Below are positions 22,610 through 33,499 of a stretch of DNA of 64,000 nt, in pieces. Each line of letters starts with the position of its first letter. The first letter of the stretch is position 1. The stretch is taken from contig NC_084802.1 in the NCBI RefSeq assembly GCF_963169125.1, positions 27,595,107 to 27,659,106 of the forward strand. Reading direction: 5' to 3'. The DNA is from Humulus lupulus (taxonomy: Eukaryota > Streptophyta > Magnoliopsida > Rosales > Cannabaceae). Under the pieces are notes generated by a model, which was not told the origin of the DNA, made no database searches, and saw only the letters and a list, made by a program, of their open reading frames with translations. The translations under genes and the position numbers were made by a program.

Positions 22610-24129
22610 AGAAAAAAAAGCTAATTATTTCACATTTTTTATGTGTTTTGAACTATTATATTTTAAGTAAAAAAACAGCTAACTGTAAATATAATTTTTT
22701 GAACGCATGAATAGAAATACTCAAAAACACATAAAAAGAGCGAATATATTTATTTAATCCAAATTAGATTGACTTAAAATCTAAAATTTATAATTTATTT
22801 TTTTGTGAATTTTGTTGTATTAAGTTTAAATATAAATACTGCATTTTTTTTTTATTATTTGAATTGAAAGTTTAATATGTAAGTTTATATAAATTAATAA
22901 ATACAAAGGTAACATATATAGAGGAATTACACAAAATAAAACTAAAAGGAAAAAAAATAAAAATAAAAACTGCGCTGAAATGATATACAAATTGAAGGAA
23001 ATGAGCAGTTTTCTATATTGAACAATTTTTTTTAAAAATAAGTACAATAATGAGAATGGAATAACGAAAAATACCCCAAAAAAATAATAGAATTCTCTTA
23101 ATATTAAAGTGAGCTAAAAAAATGGAATTATTTTACAAAAATATGGAAATATTTTTATACATAATTAGTTTAGAAGAAAAAGTCATAGATTAATCAAATT
23201 CTTAAAATTTCCATATTTATATATTTATGTAAAGAGAGAAAAAAAGTCCATATCCTACATAATTTCCTCATTCAAAAATTATCTGGTCCCAACATCTAAT
23301 CTTGCCCGCCACATATGGTCTTCGGTACCTTCTCTTCAAAAAATAAAATAAAAAATAAACTTACAATAACAAAAATAAGAAGTTACGTAACCAAGCCTAC
23401 CTGTAGTTCTTATTGTAATTAAACAATGCAACCATTTGTTTGTACTTCTAATTTGACCAATTATTTTGGGTCTGTAATGTATATATGGTATGGGTAAATC
23501 CATACATTACATATTACTCAATAAATAATAAGTTATTATTTAATCATTTATGGCTGTCCCATATGAATACCTAAAAACCAGCTATGCATCATGAAAATAA
23601 AATTTATTTCATTGAATTAAGTGGGTTTTCATTGCATTATCCACCCGTTTTTTTTGTTATTTGGGTTCTTCATTTCTACTAATTTGAATTGAACTACATC
23701 TCATAGTCCCACTACAGATATATAATCCCCCATTTATAGTTGTAACCAGTTAAACACAATGTAATATTTGTTGGGTCAAATTTCTGTGTTTATACTTGTA
23801 TTTAAGTACAATATTAGTGAATTAAAAAATATTAAATATGCCACATAATTAATACTTATATATTTAACATATTTTAAAATAATATATCCACAAACCAAAT
23901 TTGAAAAACAATTTCTTTGACCTTAGTATTTCTTTTAATGAAATATAGTTAATTTAGAGCTAAGCTTACTCCTTAGATCGGTCCTACCTTCCCTTTATAA
24001 TTAATCACGCTTCTATTTTTATTTATGGACCACAACTTATTTATAGTAATCTAAAGATTAAAACTACACATTAAAAATTACATAAATAATCAGTGTAAAA
24101 AAACTAACATCAATACCATCTAAAACTTG
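22610..24129. other. AT-rich intergenic region upstream of the inhibitor gene
   Basis: I see no gene, no LTR ends and no inverted repeats here. The sequence is strongly A/T rich with homopolymer runs. The last few hundred bases should contain the promoter of the gene at 24195. Confidence 0.5.
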
Positions 24130-24137
24130 TATAAATA
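24130..24137 (+). promoter_or_regulatory. TATA box of the inhibitor gene
   Basis: TATAAATA lies 58 bp upstream of the ATG at 24195, giving a predicted 5' leader of about 25-35 nt. It is the only good TATA match in the near upstream sequence. Confidence 0.6.
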
Positions 24138-24194
24138 CCCTCATCCCTCCACAATTATAAACTAATCCAATCACTTTTGCTCCTATATTTCATC

Positions 24195-24794
24195 ATGAGA
24201 ACTCATATTTTTCCTTTCCTCAATATTTTACTTCCTCTTTCCTTCTCTTTCATCCTCTCAACTTTCCATCTCTCCCTAGTAGCTTCTTCTTCTTCAAATC
24301 TCATCCAAGGCACCTGCAAAAAGTGTTCCGACACCGACCCAAATCTCAGTTACAACTTTTGCACAGTCTCCTTCGAGTCTTCTCCCGACGGTCGCCGGTG
24401 CGCCGATCTCCGAGACTTGGGTCTCGTCTCGATAAGATTGACCAAAAACAACGTGACTTCTACTAGGCATTTCATAAAACACCTTCTCCACAATGACAAT
24501 AATAAGAAGAAATTGGACCCTTATGTGAAGGCTTGCTTGAGAGACTGTATGGAGCTGTTTAATGATGCGGTGTTGACAATCAAAGTGGCTGTGAAGGATT
24601 ACAAGGCGAAGCGATACGATGACGCGAATATAGGTTTGAGTTCGGTGATTGACGCTTCATCGACGTGTGAGGATGGGTTTAAGGAGACCGATGAAACCAA
24701 AAAGCACGTTGTTTCGCCTTTGTCGAAGAGAAACAACAATACGTTTCAGCTTACTGCTATTTCTCTTTCCATTATAAATATGCTCCGTAATTAA
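24195..24794 (+). CDS. Plant invertase/pectin methylesterase inhibitor (Pla a 1-like)
   Basis: A 199-residue secreted protein. Residues 1-30 form a hydrophobic signal peptide (MRTHIFPFLNILLPLSFSFI onward). The mature part has the four-helix inhibitor fold signatures: TCKKCSDTDPNLSYNFC (Cys41, Cys44, Cys56), Cys69, ACLRDCMELFNDAV (Cys114, Cys118) and SSTCEDGF (Cys158). In this family two disulfides form between the first and second and the third and fourth conserved cysteines; here these are probably 41-56 and 118-158. YDDANIGLSSVIDASSTCED is close to the putative invertase inhibitors related to the plane-tree pollen protein Pla a 1. Family members block cell-wall/vacuolar invertase or pectin methylesterase; which enzyme cannot be read from the sequence. 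It is intronless, as is usual. The ATG was chosen over an upstream in-frame TTG. The frame is intact, so it is probably the only working host gene here. Confidence 0.9.
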   Translation: MRTHIFPFLNILLPLSFSFILSTFHLSLVASSSSNLIQGTCKKCSDTDPNLSYNFCTVSFESSPDGRRCADLRDLGLVSIRLTKNNVTSTRHFIKHLLHNDNNKKKLDPYVKACLRDCMELFNDAVLTIKVAVKDYKAKRYDDANIGLSSVIDASSTCEDGFKETDETKKHVVSPLSKRNNNTFQLTAISLSIINMLRN

Positions 24795-26206
24795 ATTAAT
24801 ATTGAAACACAATTTATTTGTATTTAGTTATATTATTTGATATCTTCGTTAAAATTAATTCATTTGTCTTCACATAATTAGTTTTTTTACATCTTCACTT
24901 TATGTTAGATTTTATCGTTATCATAAGCACATAATACAAATAAATAGATAAGAATTGAAAAAAAAAAGGTAAGAAAGCATATAATAGGGTATGAGAAAAC
25001 ATAGATGAAGAATATAATTTTATTTAAACTCTCCCTTCAATTTTTTTTTTAAACTCTAGACTTGCATATTAATTTTTTTATGTTATGTTCAATTGATAAA
25101 TTTTCTCCTTTTTTTCCAATAATTAATTTAATAAAGATAAGTTATTAAATATATATTTGCACCTTTTTTTGGAAATTAAATTAGGTAAATTGAGTTATGA
25201 ACCATAATTTTTAAAATTTTATTTATTTAACTTTATGGAGTGTAATAAATAACTTGATGTGAAAATTAATTTCTATTGATGAGCTTTGAAGCCAAATTAG
25301 GTAAGGAGTACTTTCCAATCAATAAATGGCATTATTAATTCAGTATTTTATTATAAGATCTTCAAGAATTTCGATTGAATCCTTCACATTAATTTTTTCA
25401 ATAGTTTGGCACACAATAGTTAAAAGAAAAGATGAAAAATGCTCGAACATTCTCAACAAAATTTAGAAAACATTTTATCAAAATTTCTTAACAAGCTAAA
25501 AAAAAACACTTATTAGATATAGCAAAAAGTATTCAGTAAAATCCCTGGAAAAAATTATTATTGAACAATTTGGACTTAACCCACAGCTAAAATCTTATTC
25601 AAATTGACCTTAATTTAAACATCTCACCACCTTCAATGGGGCAAGAAAATGACTTGCACTTTCACTAGTCAGTAGTCACCAAGGCCAATAAATCACAAGA
25701 ATTATAGAAAGTCAATATTGAATTATTATCACTAAAATGTAGTGGTAATATATGTTAAGTGAACATAATATGGATGTACACCAAACCTCAAATAATGATC
25801 TTTAAAAGCCTTAGGCCATAAAAAAAAATACATGTTCAAACTTTTTCTACTTAAATTGGAATACTTGTGTTTTCATTGTCTTTATGTGGAATACAAAATA
25901 AAAAATAATAAAAAAAGGTCAATTTTAAGTTTTTATTTTTCTTCACTAGTCCTTACTTTGAAAAGGAAAAGTAATTGAAGTCTCTTAATTTGGATAGTAA
26001 AATTGATGGTGTGTTTGTTGAAGTTAACTACAACGCTGAGGTTGCTAAGTTGGTTGGTTGTTGCTTAATTTATCATAGACTTAAAAAATACACAATTTTG
26101 AATCAAGTTAATGATGAAATATTATTAGTACTCAAAATTGTAGTATATAAACAAGTTTGTATTTTTAAATGTTTTTTGTCCTTTTTAATTACTTGGCTTT
26201 GACCAG
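24795..26206. other. AT-rich intergenic region
   Basis: No supportable gene is present. A 76-codon frame at 25975-26202 begins at TTG, has no recognised motif and is probably chance. The region ends at the MULE target duplication. Confidence 0.5.
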
Positions 26207-26214
26207 TTTTAATA

Positions 26215-26332
26215 GGGAAATTTGAATTTTTATGCTTCATGGAGTGGTGTAATTCAAAATAATGCTAGCCATTTTTATCATTTCAAAATGATGCCAATTC
26301 ATTTTAGCATTCCGAAAATACCCCTATCACAA
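26215..26332 (+). repeat. MULE left terminal inverted repeat
   Basis: It matches the reverse complement of 35947-36064 with scattered mismatches and a small indel, from GGGAAATTTGAATTTTTATG through to CCCCTATCACA. The next bases are a pyrimidine-rich tract (to about 26400) that mirrors the GA-rich tract inside the right end. Confidence 0.85.
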
Positions 26333-26676
26333 CTCTCTCCTCTCTTCCCTCTTCTCTTCCCTCTTCTTGTTTCTTCCTCACTCTCTTTCACTCACCTCAC
26401 CTCACATAGCCACTAAGAGCACCACGGTAGAAGGAAGTCGAGCAACCCCCTACGAAGGAAGCCATTTGTAGAGATATAGACCAAAGTAAGGGTTGAGGAA
26501 TCTTGGAGAAAAATCTTATTGGTAAACAATTTTTTCTTAAATACTTGGATTAGTGATGTTTCCTTTAAATTTTTTGGGCATTTCGAATAGATCTAAGCAA
26601 TATTTGAACATATTTTTGGTTTTTTTTTTGTTTTTTGTCGATCTGCGTTTTCTGGAAATTTTCTGGGTTTGAGTTG

Positions 26677-27200
26677 TGCTTGATGGTTGCTTGATGCCTA
26701 CTCGATGCAGGCTCGATGGCACATCAATTCTTATGGTTGCATGTTGTGCTCGATGGTTACTCAATACCTACTCGATGGGTGCTCGATAGTAATGTGCATT
26801 CTCACTATTTCATGCATGCTCGATGGATGCTCGATGCAGGCTCGATGGCACATCATTTTTTACGTTGCATGTTGTGCTCGATGGTTACTCGATACCTACT
26901 CGATGCAAGCTCGATGGTAATGTGCATTCTCACTATTTTGTGCATGCTCGATGCCTGCTCGAGTCAGGCTCGATGGCACATCATTTTTTACGGTTGCATT
27001 CTTGCTCGATTGTTACTCGATACTTGCTCGATGACAATGTGAATTCTCACTATTTCGTGCATGCTTGATGGAGGCTCGATGGCACATCATGTTTTACGGT
27101 TGCATGCTTGCTCGATTGTTACTCGATACTTGCTCAATGCAAGATCAATGGTAATGTGCATTCTCACTATTTCGTGCATGCTCGATGGAGGTTCGATGGT
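26677..27200 (+). repeat. MULE left subterminal tandem repeats
   Basis: About four units of 104-132 bp, each with GCACATCATTTTTTACGGTT (landmarks near 26717, 26849, 26977 and 27081) and many copies of GCTCGATG. The word CTCGATG occurs dozens of times. On the right side of the element the reverse complement (CATCGAG/CATCGAACC) dominates, so the two arrays are inverted relative to each other. Confidence 0.85.
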
Positions 27201-27212
27201 CATGTTTTTCAA

Positions 27213-27359
27213 CATCCTTAAAATACCATTTCCTACCATCTGTTTTTTCAGCTAATTGTATTTGTGTTTTTTTTTTAATTTCAGGTTCTACTGTTTACGT
27301 ATTTGTTTCTTACAACGGTGTTTGGGAAACAAATGGTAGGAAATGGTATTTTAAGGATG
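27213..27359. repeat. 27-bp perfect inverted repeat around the transposase splice acceptor
   Basis: The 27 bases at 27213-27239 (starting CATCCTTAAAATACCATTTC) are the exact reverse complement of 27333-27359, which lies in transposase coding sequence. The 93-bp loop contains the TTTCAG acceptor at about 27285. Confidence 0.9.
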
Positions 27360-29853
27360 CTGAAGGTGAAGTGATACCAGTAGAGAATGATGTCACTTAC
27401 TTGCAACTACTTGACATACTATACGAGACATTTCAGGTGGATAGAGAGGTGTATGAATTGAAACTTGAGGTACCATACGTATGCGGTGACCAACCATTTG
27501 CACCGGTTCAATTGAGGAATGATCGTCAAGTTCGTGTATTCTTAGGAATAAGCTTGAAAGAACAGATAGTCTTATGTGTGACTCTAGTTAAGAAGAATGT
27601 CATATCAGATCCTTCTCCTAGTGTGAACAAAAAAGACACGACCAGTGTTGATCCATCTCCTCCAGGTAGTAGTTACAAGAATCTTAGCGAGGTGGGCACT
27701 TTTGTTCCAGTTACTGATCCGATGGCTACTATTTAACTTGATATACCACAAGGAGGTCCCACAGGTGTGCTTGAGGCATATGAGTACGATCCCTATGTGA
27801 ATGATGATCCAGTTGGTAATTACTTTGAAGATAATGATGATGGTTCCGAGGATGACTCGTATTATAGTGCAGATGTTTCAAATGAGGAGTTAGAAATTTC
27901 CCAAGCCCAACAAGTAGAAGAAGAGTCAGGACTGCCTTTTGCACAGGCACACCTCCTAACTCAAGGACGCTGAACACCTGCTAGAAGCAGTAATCAATCT
28001 GCTAGGATAGAAGATAACATTGGGTGGAGGGAGTATCAAGAGAAGATCACACCAGATGGAGTGCCCCAATGTTTACAAAAGAAGATATTAAGGCATCTGC
28101 TAAAACCCATTCCTCATCATCTGGTGCACCAATGGGAGAAATATATGTTGGGAAGACTTTTGAGGACAAGATTGATTTAAAAACCAAAGCTGCTCTATTT
28201 GCAATGAAGAATAAATTTGAGTATATGGTGAAAAAGTCTGGTACTGATGTGTGGTATATCACATGCAAAGATCTTGACTGTTGTTGGAGACTGAGAGGGA
28301 AAAAACTACCAATGTCCCCCATGTTTGAGATCACGATATACAAGAGCGTACACATATGCTCACTAGAAGTGCGACAAAAAGGTCATCATCAAGCTGCACC
28401 GTGGGTCGTTGGACACCTCATAAAGAACAAATACGCAGTTGATGGGACCAGTTACGTGGTAAACAACATAAATGAGGATATGAAGAAAATTTTTGGTATT
28501 GATATGAGTTATGAAAAGACATGGAGATGTAGAGAGAAGGCACTTACGTATGTTAGGGGGACATATGAAGATTCGTATTGCAAGTTTCCGTCCTACTTGC
28601 ACATGTTGCAGCAAAAGAATCCAGGTACAATTACTGATTTTGTCATTGAAGATGGTCGTTTCCTATATTGCTTCTTTTCCTTTGGAGTTTGTAGGAGGGG
28701 ATTCAGATTTTGTCGTCCTGTGATATGTGTGGATGGCACATTCCTGAAGAATAAGTACGATGGCCATATGCTATGTGCCGTTGCTTTAGATGCGAATAGT
28801 CATTTATATTCAATTGCGTTCGGGTTGGTGGATAGTGAGAACCACAACTCGTGGAAATATTTCATGAAGAAATTGAAGGAAGCCATTGGGGACGTTGATG
28901 ACTTGGCTTTTGTGTCAGATATGCATGCTAGTATTATTCATGCTCTAGAGGTTGTCTTTCCTGATGTCTACCACGGTGCATGCTACCATCACATCAATAT
29001 GAATGTGAAAGCTAAGTTCAAGACTGATCACTGTCACAGTGAGATGTGGGCAGCAGCCTATGCATGGAAGAAGACTGAATTTCTAAAGAATCTTAAAAAT
29101 ATTAAGCGAATGGATCCTCCCATAGCTACCTATTTGGAGGGAATTGGTTTCGATAAGTGGTCTCGTCCTTTCTTTCTTGGAAAACGATACAATATAATGA
29201 CAAACAACTACACTGAAAGCTTCAACAACAAGACCAAGGATGCAAGAACCTTTCCAGTTACAATTTTTTTGGAATTCATTCGATTCACACTACAGTCTTA
29301 GTTTTCTGAACGACGTAGTGTGATATAGAAGACTACCACCAAATTATCCACCCTGATGGAGGCAAATGTATCAAACAATGCTGACAAAGGAAGGTTCATG
29401 AATGTCTATGCCCTTGGCCAATTTGAGTTTCATGCAACTAGTGCAAACAGCGATGCTGAGGTGATTTTGATGACGAAATCATGCTCATGTGGGGTATTCC
29501 AGCTCATAGGCACACCTTGTCCCCATGCAACTGTAGCAGCTATAGAGCATGGGGTGAACCTTTACTCTTTGTGTTCACCGTTTTACACCATTGAGTCATG
29601 GAGTAATTCGTACAAAGAAACCATTTACCCAACTTGGAACAAGGATGAATGGATACTTTTAGATGACATTAAGAATATGGTAGTTGGTGTACCCATAGAG
29701 AAACAACAAGTTGGTCGTCCAAAGAAGCCAAAGCTAGGAAGACCAAGGATAAACCGTTGGCCATTCGGCGGGGGAAAAGATGTGAAAATGCGTAAGTGCA
29801 GTAGATGTGGTGGTCATGGCATCAACAAGTCCCCATGCAAAGCTCGGCTTTGA
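27286..29853 (+). pseudogene. MULE transposase (MURA-type), decayed
   Basis: Coding starts after a pyrimidine tract and TTTCAG (acceptor at 27285) with STVYVFVSYNGVWETNGRKW; the exon holding the start codon was not found. N-terminal domain 27286-27736; acidic linker to about 27970; MuDR DNA-binding-type domain about 28150-28400 (CKDLDCCWRLRGKKL); DDE core with CVDGTFL (Asp near 28732), VSDMHASI (Asp near 28918), CYHHINMN, and NNYTESFN (Glu near 29215); SWIM zinc finger CSCGVFQLIGTPCPH near 29480; C-terminal cysteine cluster CSRCGGHG near 29800. All three catalytic acids remain. Stops at about 27735, 27971, 29299 and 29320 and a frameshift near 28068 mean no active enzyme can be made. The family cuts and pastes DNA with 8-11 bp target duplications, which fits the 8 bp seen. 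Confidence 0.85.
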
Positions 29854-30047
29854 GTTTAATTTTTGTTGTATTTTATTTAAACTTGAAGTTAAATGTTATT
29901 TTTTTTTTTGTTTTTTTATTGTCGTTAATGAATTTTGGTCGCTTGGATTTTTATTGCTAATTGTCGTTAATGATTTGCATGCTCGATACACAATTTTTTC
30001 TTAATAACTTAAAATTTAAGGAAAGAAATATAACAAGAAGAGACTGT

Positions 30048-33000
30048 TCAATATCTAACATTCTGATACCATAAGTCAACTATCCATTTGTTTCCGAACA
30101 ACTCCATGTTGTCATCGTAGATCGTGTGAAGTGGTAGCCTACCCAATAAGTGCTCGATGTGCTTGATGGCGTACACACCACAATCTCTACTGTGAACGAA
30201 ACATAAACTGCATTAGTAACAAAATCAACATAGAATTTAATTAAAAAAACTTGAATAAAAACTAGAATTTTGATTACCTGACTTTGGTTTGGGGTACTGA
30301 ATCAACTGGCATGCGGTGCATGTTGAACTCTTTGTGAACCGAGGGTCGTCCTTGAAAAGTTGTGACTGCAATAACAACGATGGGAACAAAGTAGACCACG
30401 ACTTCATAAAGGATTGTAGTTGTTTATCACTTATCACTGTCACGTCTGAATCATAAACATTCAGAGTCCAAGTAGAAATGGAGGATTTAACTACAAACCA
30501 ATGCACTTGAAGGTAGTTCTGGCACCAATATACAGTGTCTACTCCCTTCCACGATGCCAGAAATTGATTGTCAATTCCCGTAATCATTGACATCACATCT
30601 GAATCCCACAAAAACCTTTTCTTATCCGCTTCCTTGGCATTCTGATATGCATCATAACGGGCCGGTACTACTTGTGAGAACATAATATTCATCATAACAG
30701 CATCTAGCCGATACGCCTCGGGATAGAACTGTCGACGCCTACGTAGCATATGCTTGGCCGCATCAATATGCTACAAAAATGTTAGGAAAGCAATTGTTAA
30801 ACCATCTGCCGATACCCATCGAACCCCTATCGAACCCCCATCGAATCCAATTTAAAGCTACTAGAACCAAACCATCCGCCTCTACCCATCGAACCCCATC
30901 GACCTCAATTTAAAGCTACTAGAACCAAACCATCTGCCTCTACCCATCAAATCCACATTGAACCCCTATCGAACCCCATTTAAAGCTACTAGAACCAAAC
31001 CATCTGCCTCTACCCATTGAACCCCATCGACCTCAATTTAAAGCCACTAGAACCAAATCATCTGCCTCTACCCATCGAACCCCATTGAATCCAATTTGAA
31101 GCTACTAGAACCAAACCATCTGCCTCTACCCATAGAACCCCTATGGAACCCCATCAACCTCAATTTAAAGCTATTATAACCAAACCATCTTCCTCTACCC
31201 ATCAAATCCACATCGAACCCCATTTAAAGCTACTAGAACCAAACCATCTGCCTCTACCCATCGAAACCCTATCGAACCAACATCAAACCCCTATCGAACC
31301 CACATCGAACCCCTATCGAACCAACATCGAACCCCTATCGAACCCAATGTTTATACCAGATAACGTATATTAATAAAATTACTTACCCCATCATCGATCC
31401 AAAACTGTGGTGTCTTCATCGTCAGAAACCAACTCAGACCATACACACCAGTTTGGACATCCCTCTTCGTCTTGTTTGGAATATCTCCATGCAACCACTT
31501 GCTGACCGTCCTGTACCGTGTAGCAAGTGGCTTCTTCAGAGGGTCGAGGACTAATGGCACGTCATCAATCACATCCACACGAGCTTTTTTTCTGGTTGGG
31601 TCAGTGTAGTCTTCAAATTTCTTAGGTTTGTATCTTTTCCTCTTGGCCAATTCAAACTCTACACCAACAACATCCCCAGGTTCTATAATAGCAACACCTA
31701 GGGTCTCAGGATTTTCTGTGAGTACTATTGGGGGAGGAGTGCCTATGTCATGTACGACAAAATCATTTGGGAGGTCAAGTGAGTCAGAATCAGAATCATC
31801 TGGAAGATCTTGTACAAATGTCAAGATCTTATTGACAACATCCATGATGACCACCTGGTTCTTTAGGATGGTATCCTGATGACTCTCGACTCGCTCCAAC
31901 CTTTCCAACACCTCCCGTAAATCAGGTTGATCAGGACTGGGGTGTACCGATGGGACTGGGGTCGAGGGTGTGGGGCCGATGGGGACTGGGGTATCCTCAT
32001 CATTAGGGCCATCAACAAAAATATTGGCTGCCTTCGGAACCTCAGCAACTATCTCTGCCACCTTCTCAAAATCAGTGGGAGTTTGTACCTCATCTTCTTG
32101 GCCCAACCCGGGATACAAGGGAGCATCACCCTCAATCAGAGCGCTATAATAATCTATCTCCGAAGGCCGGGGCTTCAACATGGACAACACAATTAACTGC
32201 ATCAAATACAAAGCATTAAGTTAGTTTGAAACCACCAAAGAATACTGTATTTTGACATAATATAGAAGAACTTACACATGTCTTCTTGAACATCGGTGCA
32301 AGGTCGACCTTCGAAATAGGACGCTCCTTATTGCTCGACCAACTGAGCATCCTCAGAAACTGGTTTCCATGGTTAATACCATACGCACGTGCAAACTGCT
32401 GGATGGCTTCGTATGCCCAATACTGCAATGCAGGGACATAACCATAAAAACTATATTTTGCTTCTTTCTGTTTCCCCTTAACTTCCTTCTTCTTCTCATA
32501 GTTCCTCTTCTGATGATGCATGTCTTTTTGACATGCATCCATAAGCTTGTTAAAAGACACCTTCCCCCATGGGTAAGTAAAGAAGTACTCAGTGTCCTCC
32601 ACCATCTTCAGTGAATCTATCCAGACATTTTACTTGCCCTCTCGTGCAAGTAAAATCCCCTCAACAAAGAAACATAGGCCCAACTTGTAGGCATCTTCAA
32701 CTACAGTGCAATTTTTTAAAGCATCCTCCAAATGCATTATCTTCACTGTTTCTTCATCATTAAAGTACTCCTTGATTAAGCGATCACTAGTCAAGTGTTT
32801 CTTCAAATCAGTCTCAGATGGCTCAGAATTGAAGTTCAACCCCGTAACCAAAGCAAACTCGCCTCTACCAAATCTACAGGGTCTAGATCCCAAATGAAAA
32901 TGCAACTCATCCTCTTTATTGCACTGGATCTTGTGCAACATTAATTGATGTATGAGAGATGCAGAGAAGTATAACTTCTCAGCCACAAAAAATTGTTTGA

Positions 33001-33133
33001 AAGGGGATTCCTTCACCCTTTCTATCAACCCGAGCTCCTCAAACTTGTCCTTGATTGTTTTAAAGTAACCATTACCCCTATATGTGACTCGACCAGGAAA
33101 GTGATCTGTCAAGGGAAAAAGAAACTTCAGCAT
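30048..33133 (-). pseudogene. ULP1-like (C48) cysteine protease gene carried by the MULE, with DUF1985-type region
   Basis: Minus strand, at least four exons with GT-AG introns: 33133-32276, 32196-31387, 30770-30278 and about 30189-30048. Exon 1 (ATG at 33133, right after TTTTTTGCAG) encodes a DUF1985-type region (FFVAEKLYFSASLIHQLMLH, GRGEFALVTGLNF, FFVEGILLAREGK) and then TYPWGKVSF. Exon 2 is a Pro/Asp-rich linker with a basic KRKRYKPKKFED. Exons 3 and 4 give the protease triad: VHWFVV (His, 30501), NVYDSD (Asp, 30450) and RDCGVYAIKHIEHL (Cys, 30180). Defects: a stop at about 32630, and the simplest splice from exon 3 to 4 leaves the Cys exon out of frame. ULP1 enzymes remove SUMO from proteins; why MULEs carry them is unknown. 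It is unlikely to be a host gene because it lies between the MULE ends. Confidence 0.8.
30808..31349 (+). repeat. Tandem repeats inside a ULP intron
   Basis: About seven units of roughly 60-70 bp carry AATTTAAAGCTACTAGAACC, then AAACCATCTGCCTCTACCCA, then TCGAACCCC runs (landmarks near 30851, 30910, 30977, 31035, 31092, 31160 and 31220). The last 100 bp is a simple run of CATCGAACCCCTATCGAACC. The array fills the predicted intron 30771-31386. Confidence 0.85.
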
Positions 33134-33182
33134 CTGCAAAAAATAAAAATAATAATAATACAATTAAAGTCGAGTGAAAAAT

Positions 33183-33499
33183 CCATAAATAAACATATAT
33201 GCAACCATCGAACCACTATCGAGTACCCATCGAACACCAATCAAACCCCTATCGAACTGGAAATTTCCATAAAAAACTACCCCATCGAACATCCATCGAG
33301 CATGCATCGAATCACCATCGAACTCGCTCCTAGAACCCCTAAGACCCACCCTATCGAACAATCCTAGAGCATGCATCGGACCACCATCGAGCATGCATCG
33401 AACCATAATCGAGCATGCATCAAATCACAAAAGCATAAACCTAAAACCCAAAATGACCTAACCTATCGAACCCAATCGAGCATGCATCGAGCGTCGTCT
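33183..33499 (+). repeat. MULE right subterminal CATCGAG/CATCGAACC repeats (left of the solo LTR)
   Basis: Irregular copies of CATCGAACC, CATCGAGCATGCATCGA and CTATCGAAC. These continue at 35355-35470 on the other side of the solo LTR, so one array was split by the insertion. Confidence 0.8.

Noticed and set aside
26537..27255. Open frames of 64-108 codons in the MULE left array
   Set aside because: They arise from the GCTCGATG tandem repeats (three frames are open in parallel) and are not conserved protein.
30808..31349. Regularly spaced repeats resembling a CRISPR array
   Set aside because: Units are imperfect tandem repeats with no unique spacers, lying in an intron of a plant MULE.
30048..33133. 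ULP1-like gene as a host SUMO protease gene
   Set aside because: It lies between the MULE terminal repeats, converges on the transposase, has a stop and a frame problem, and has the DUF1985-type region typical of transposon-borne copies.
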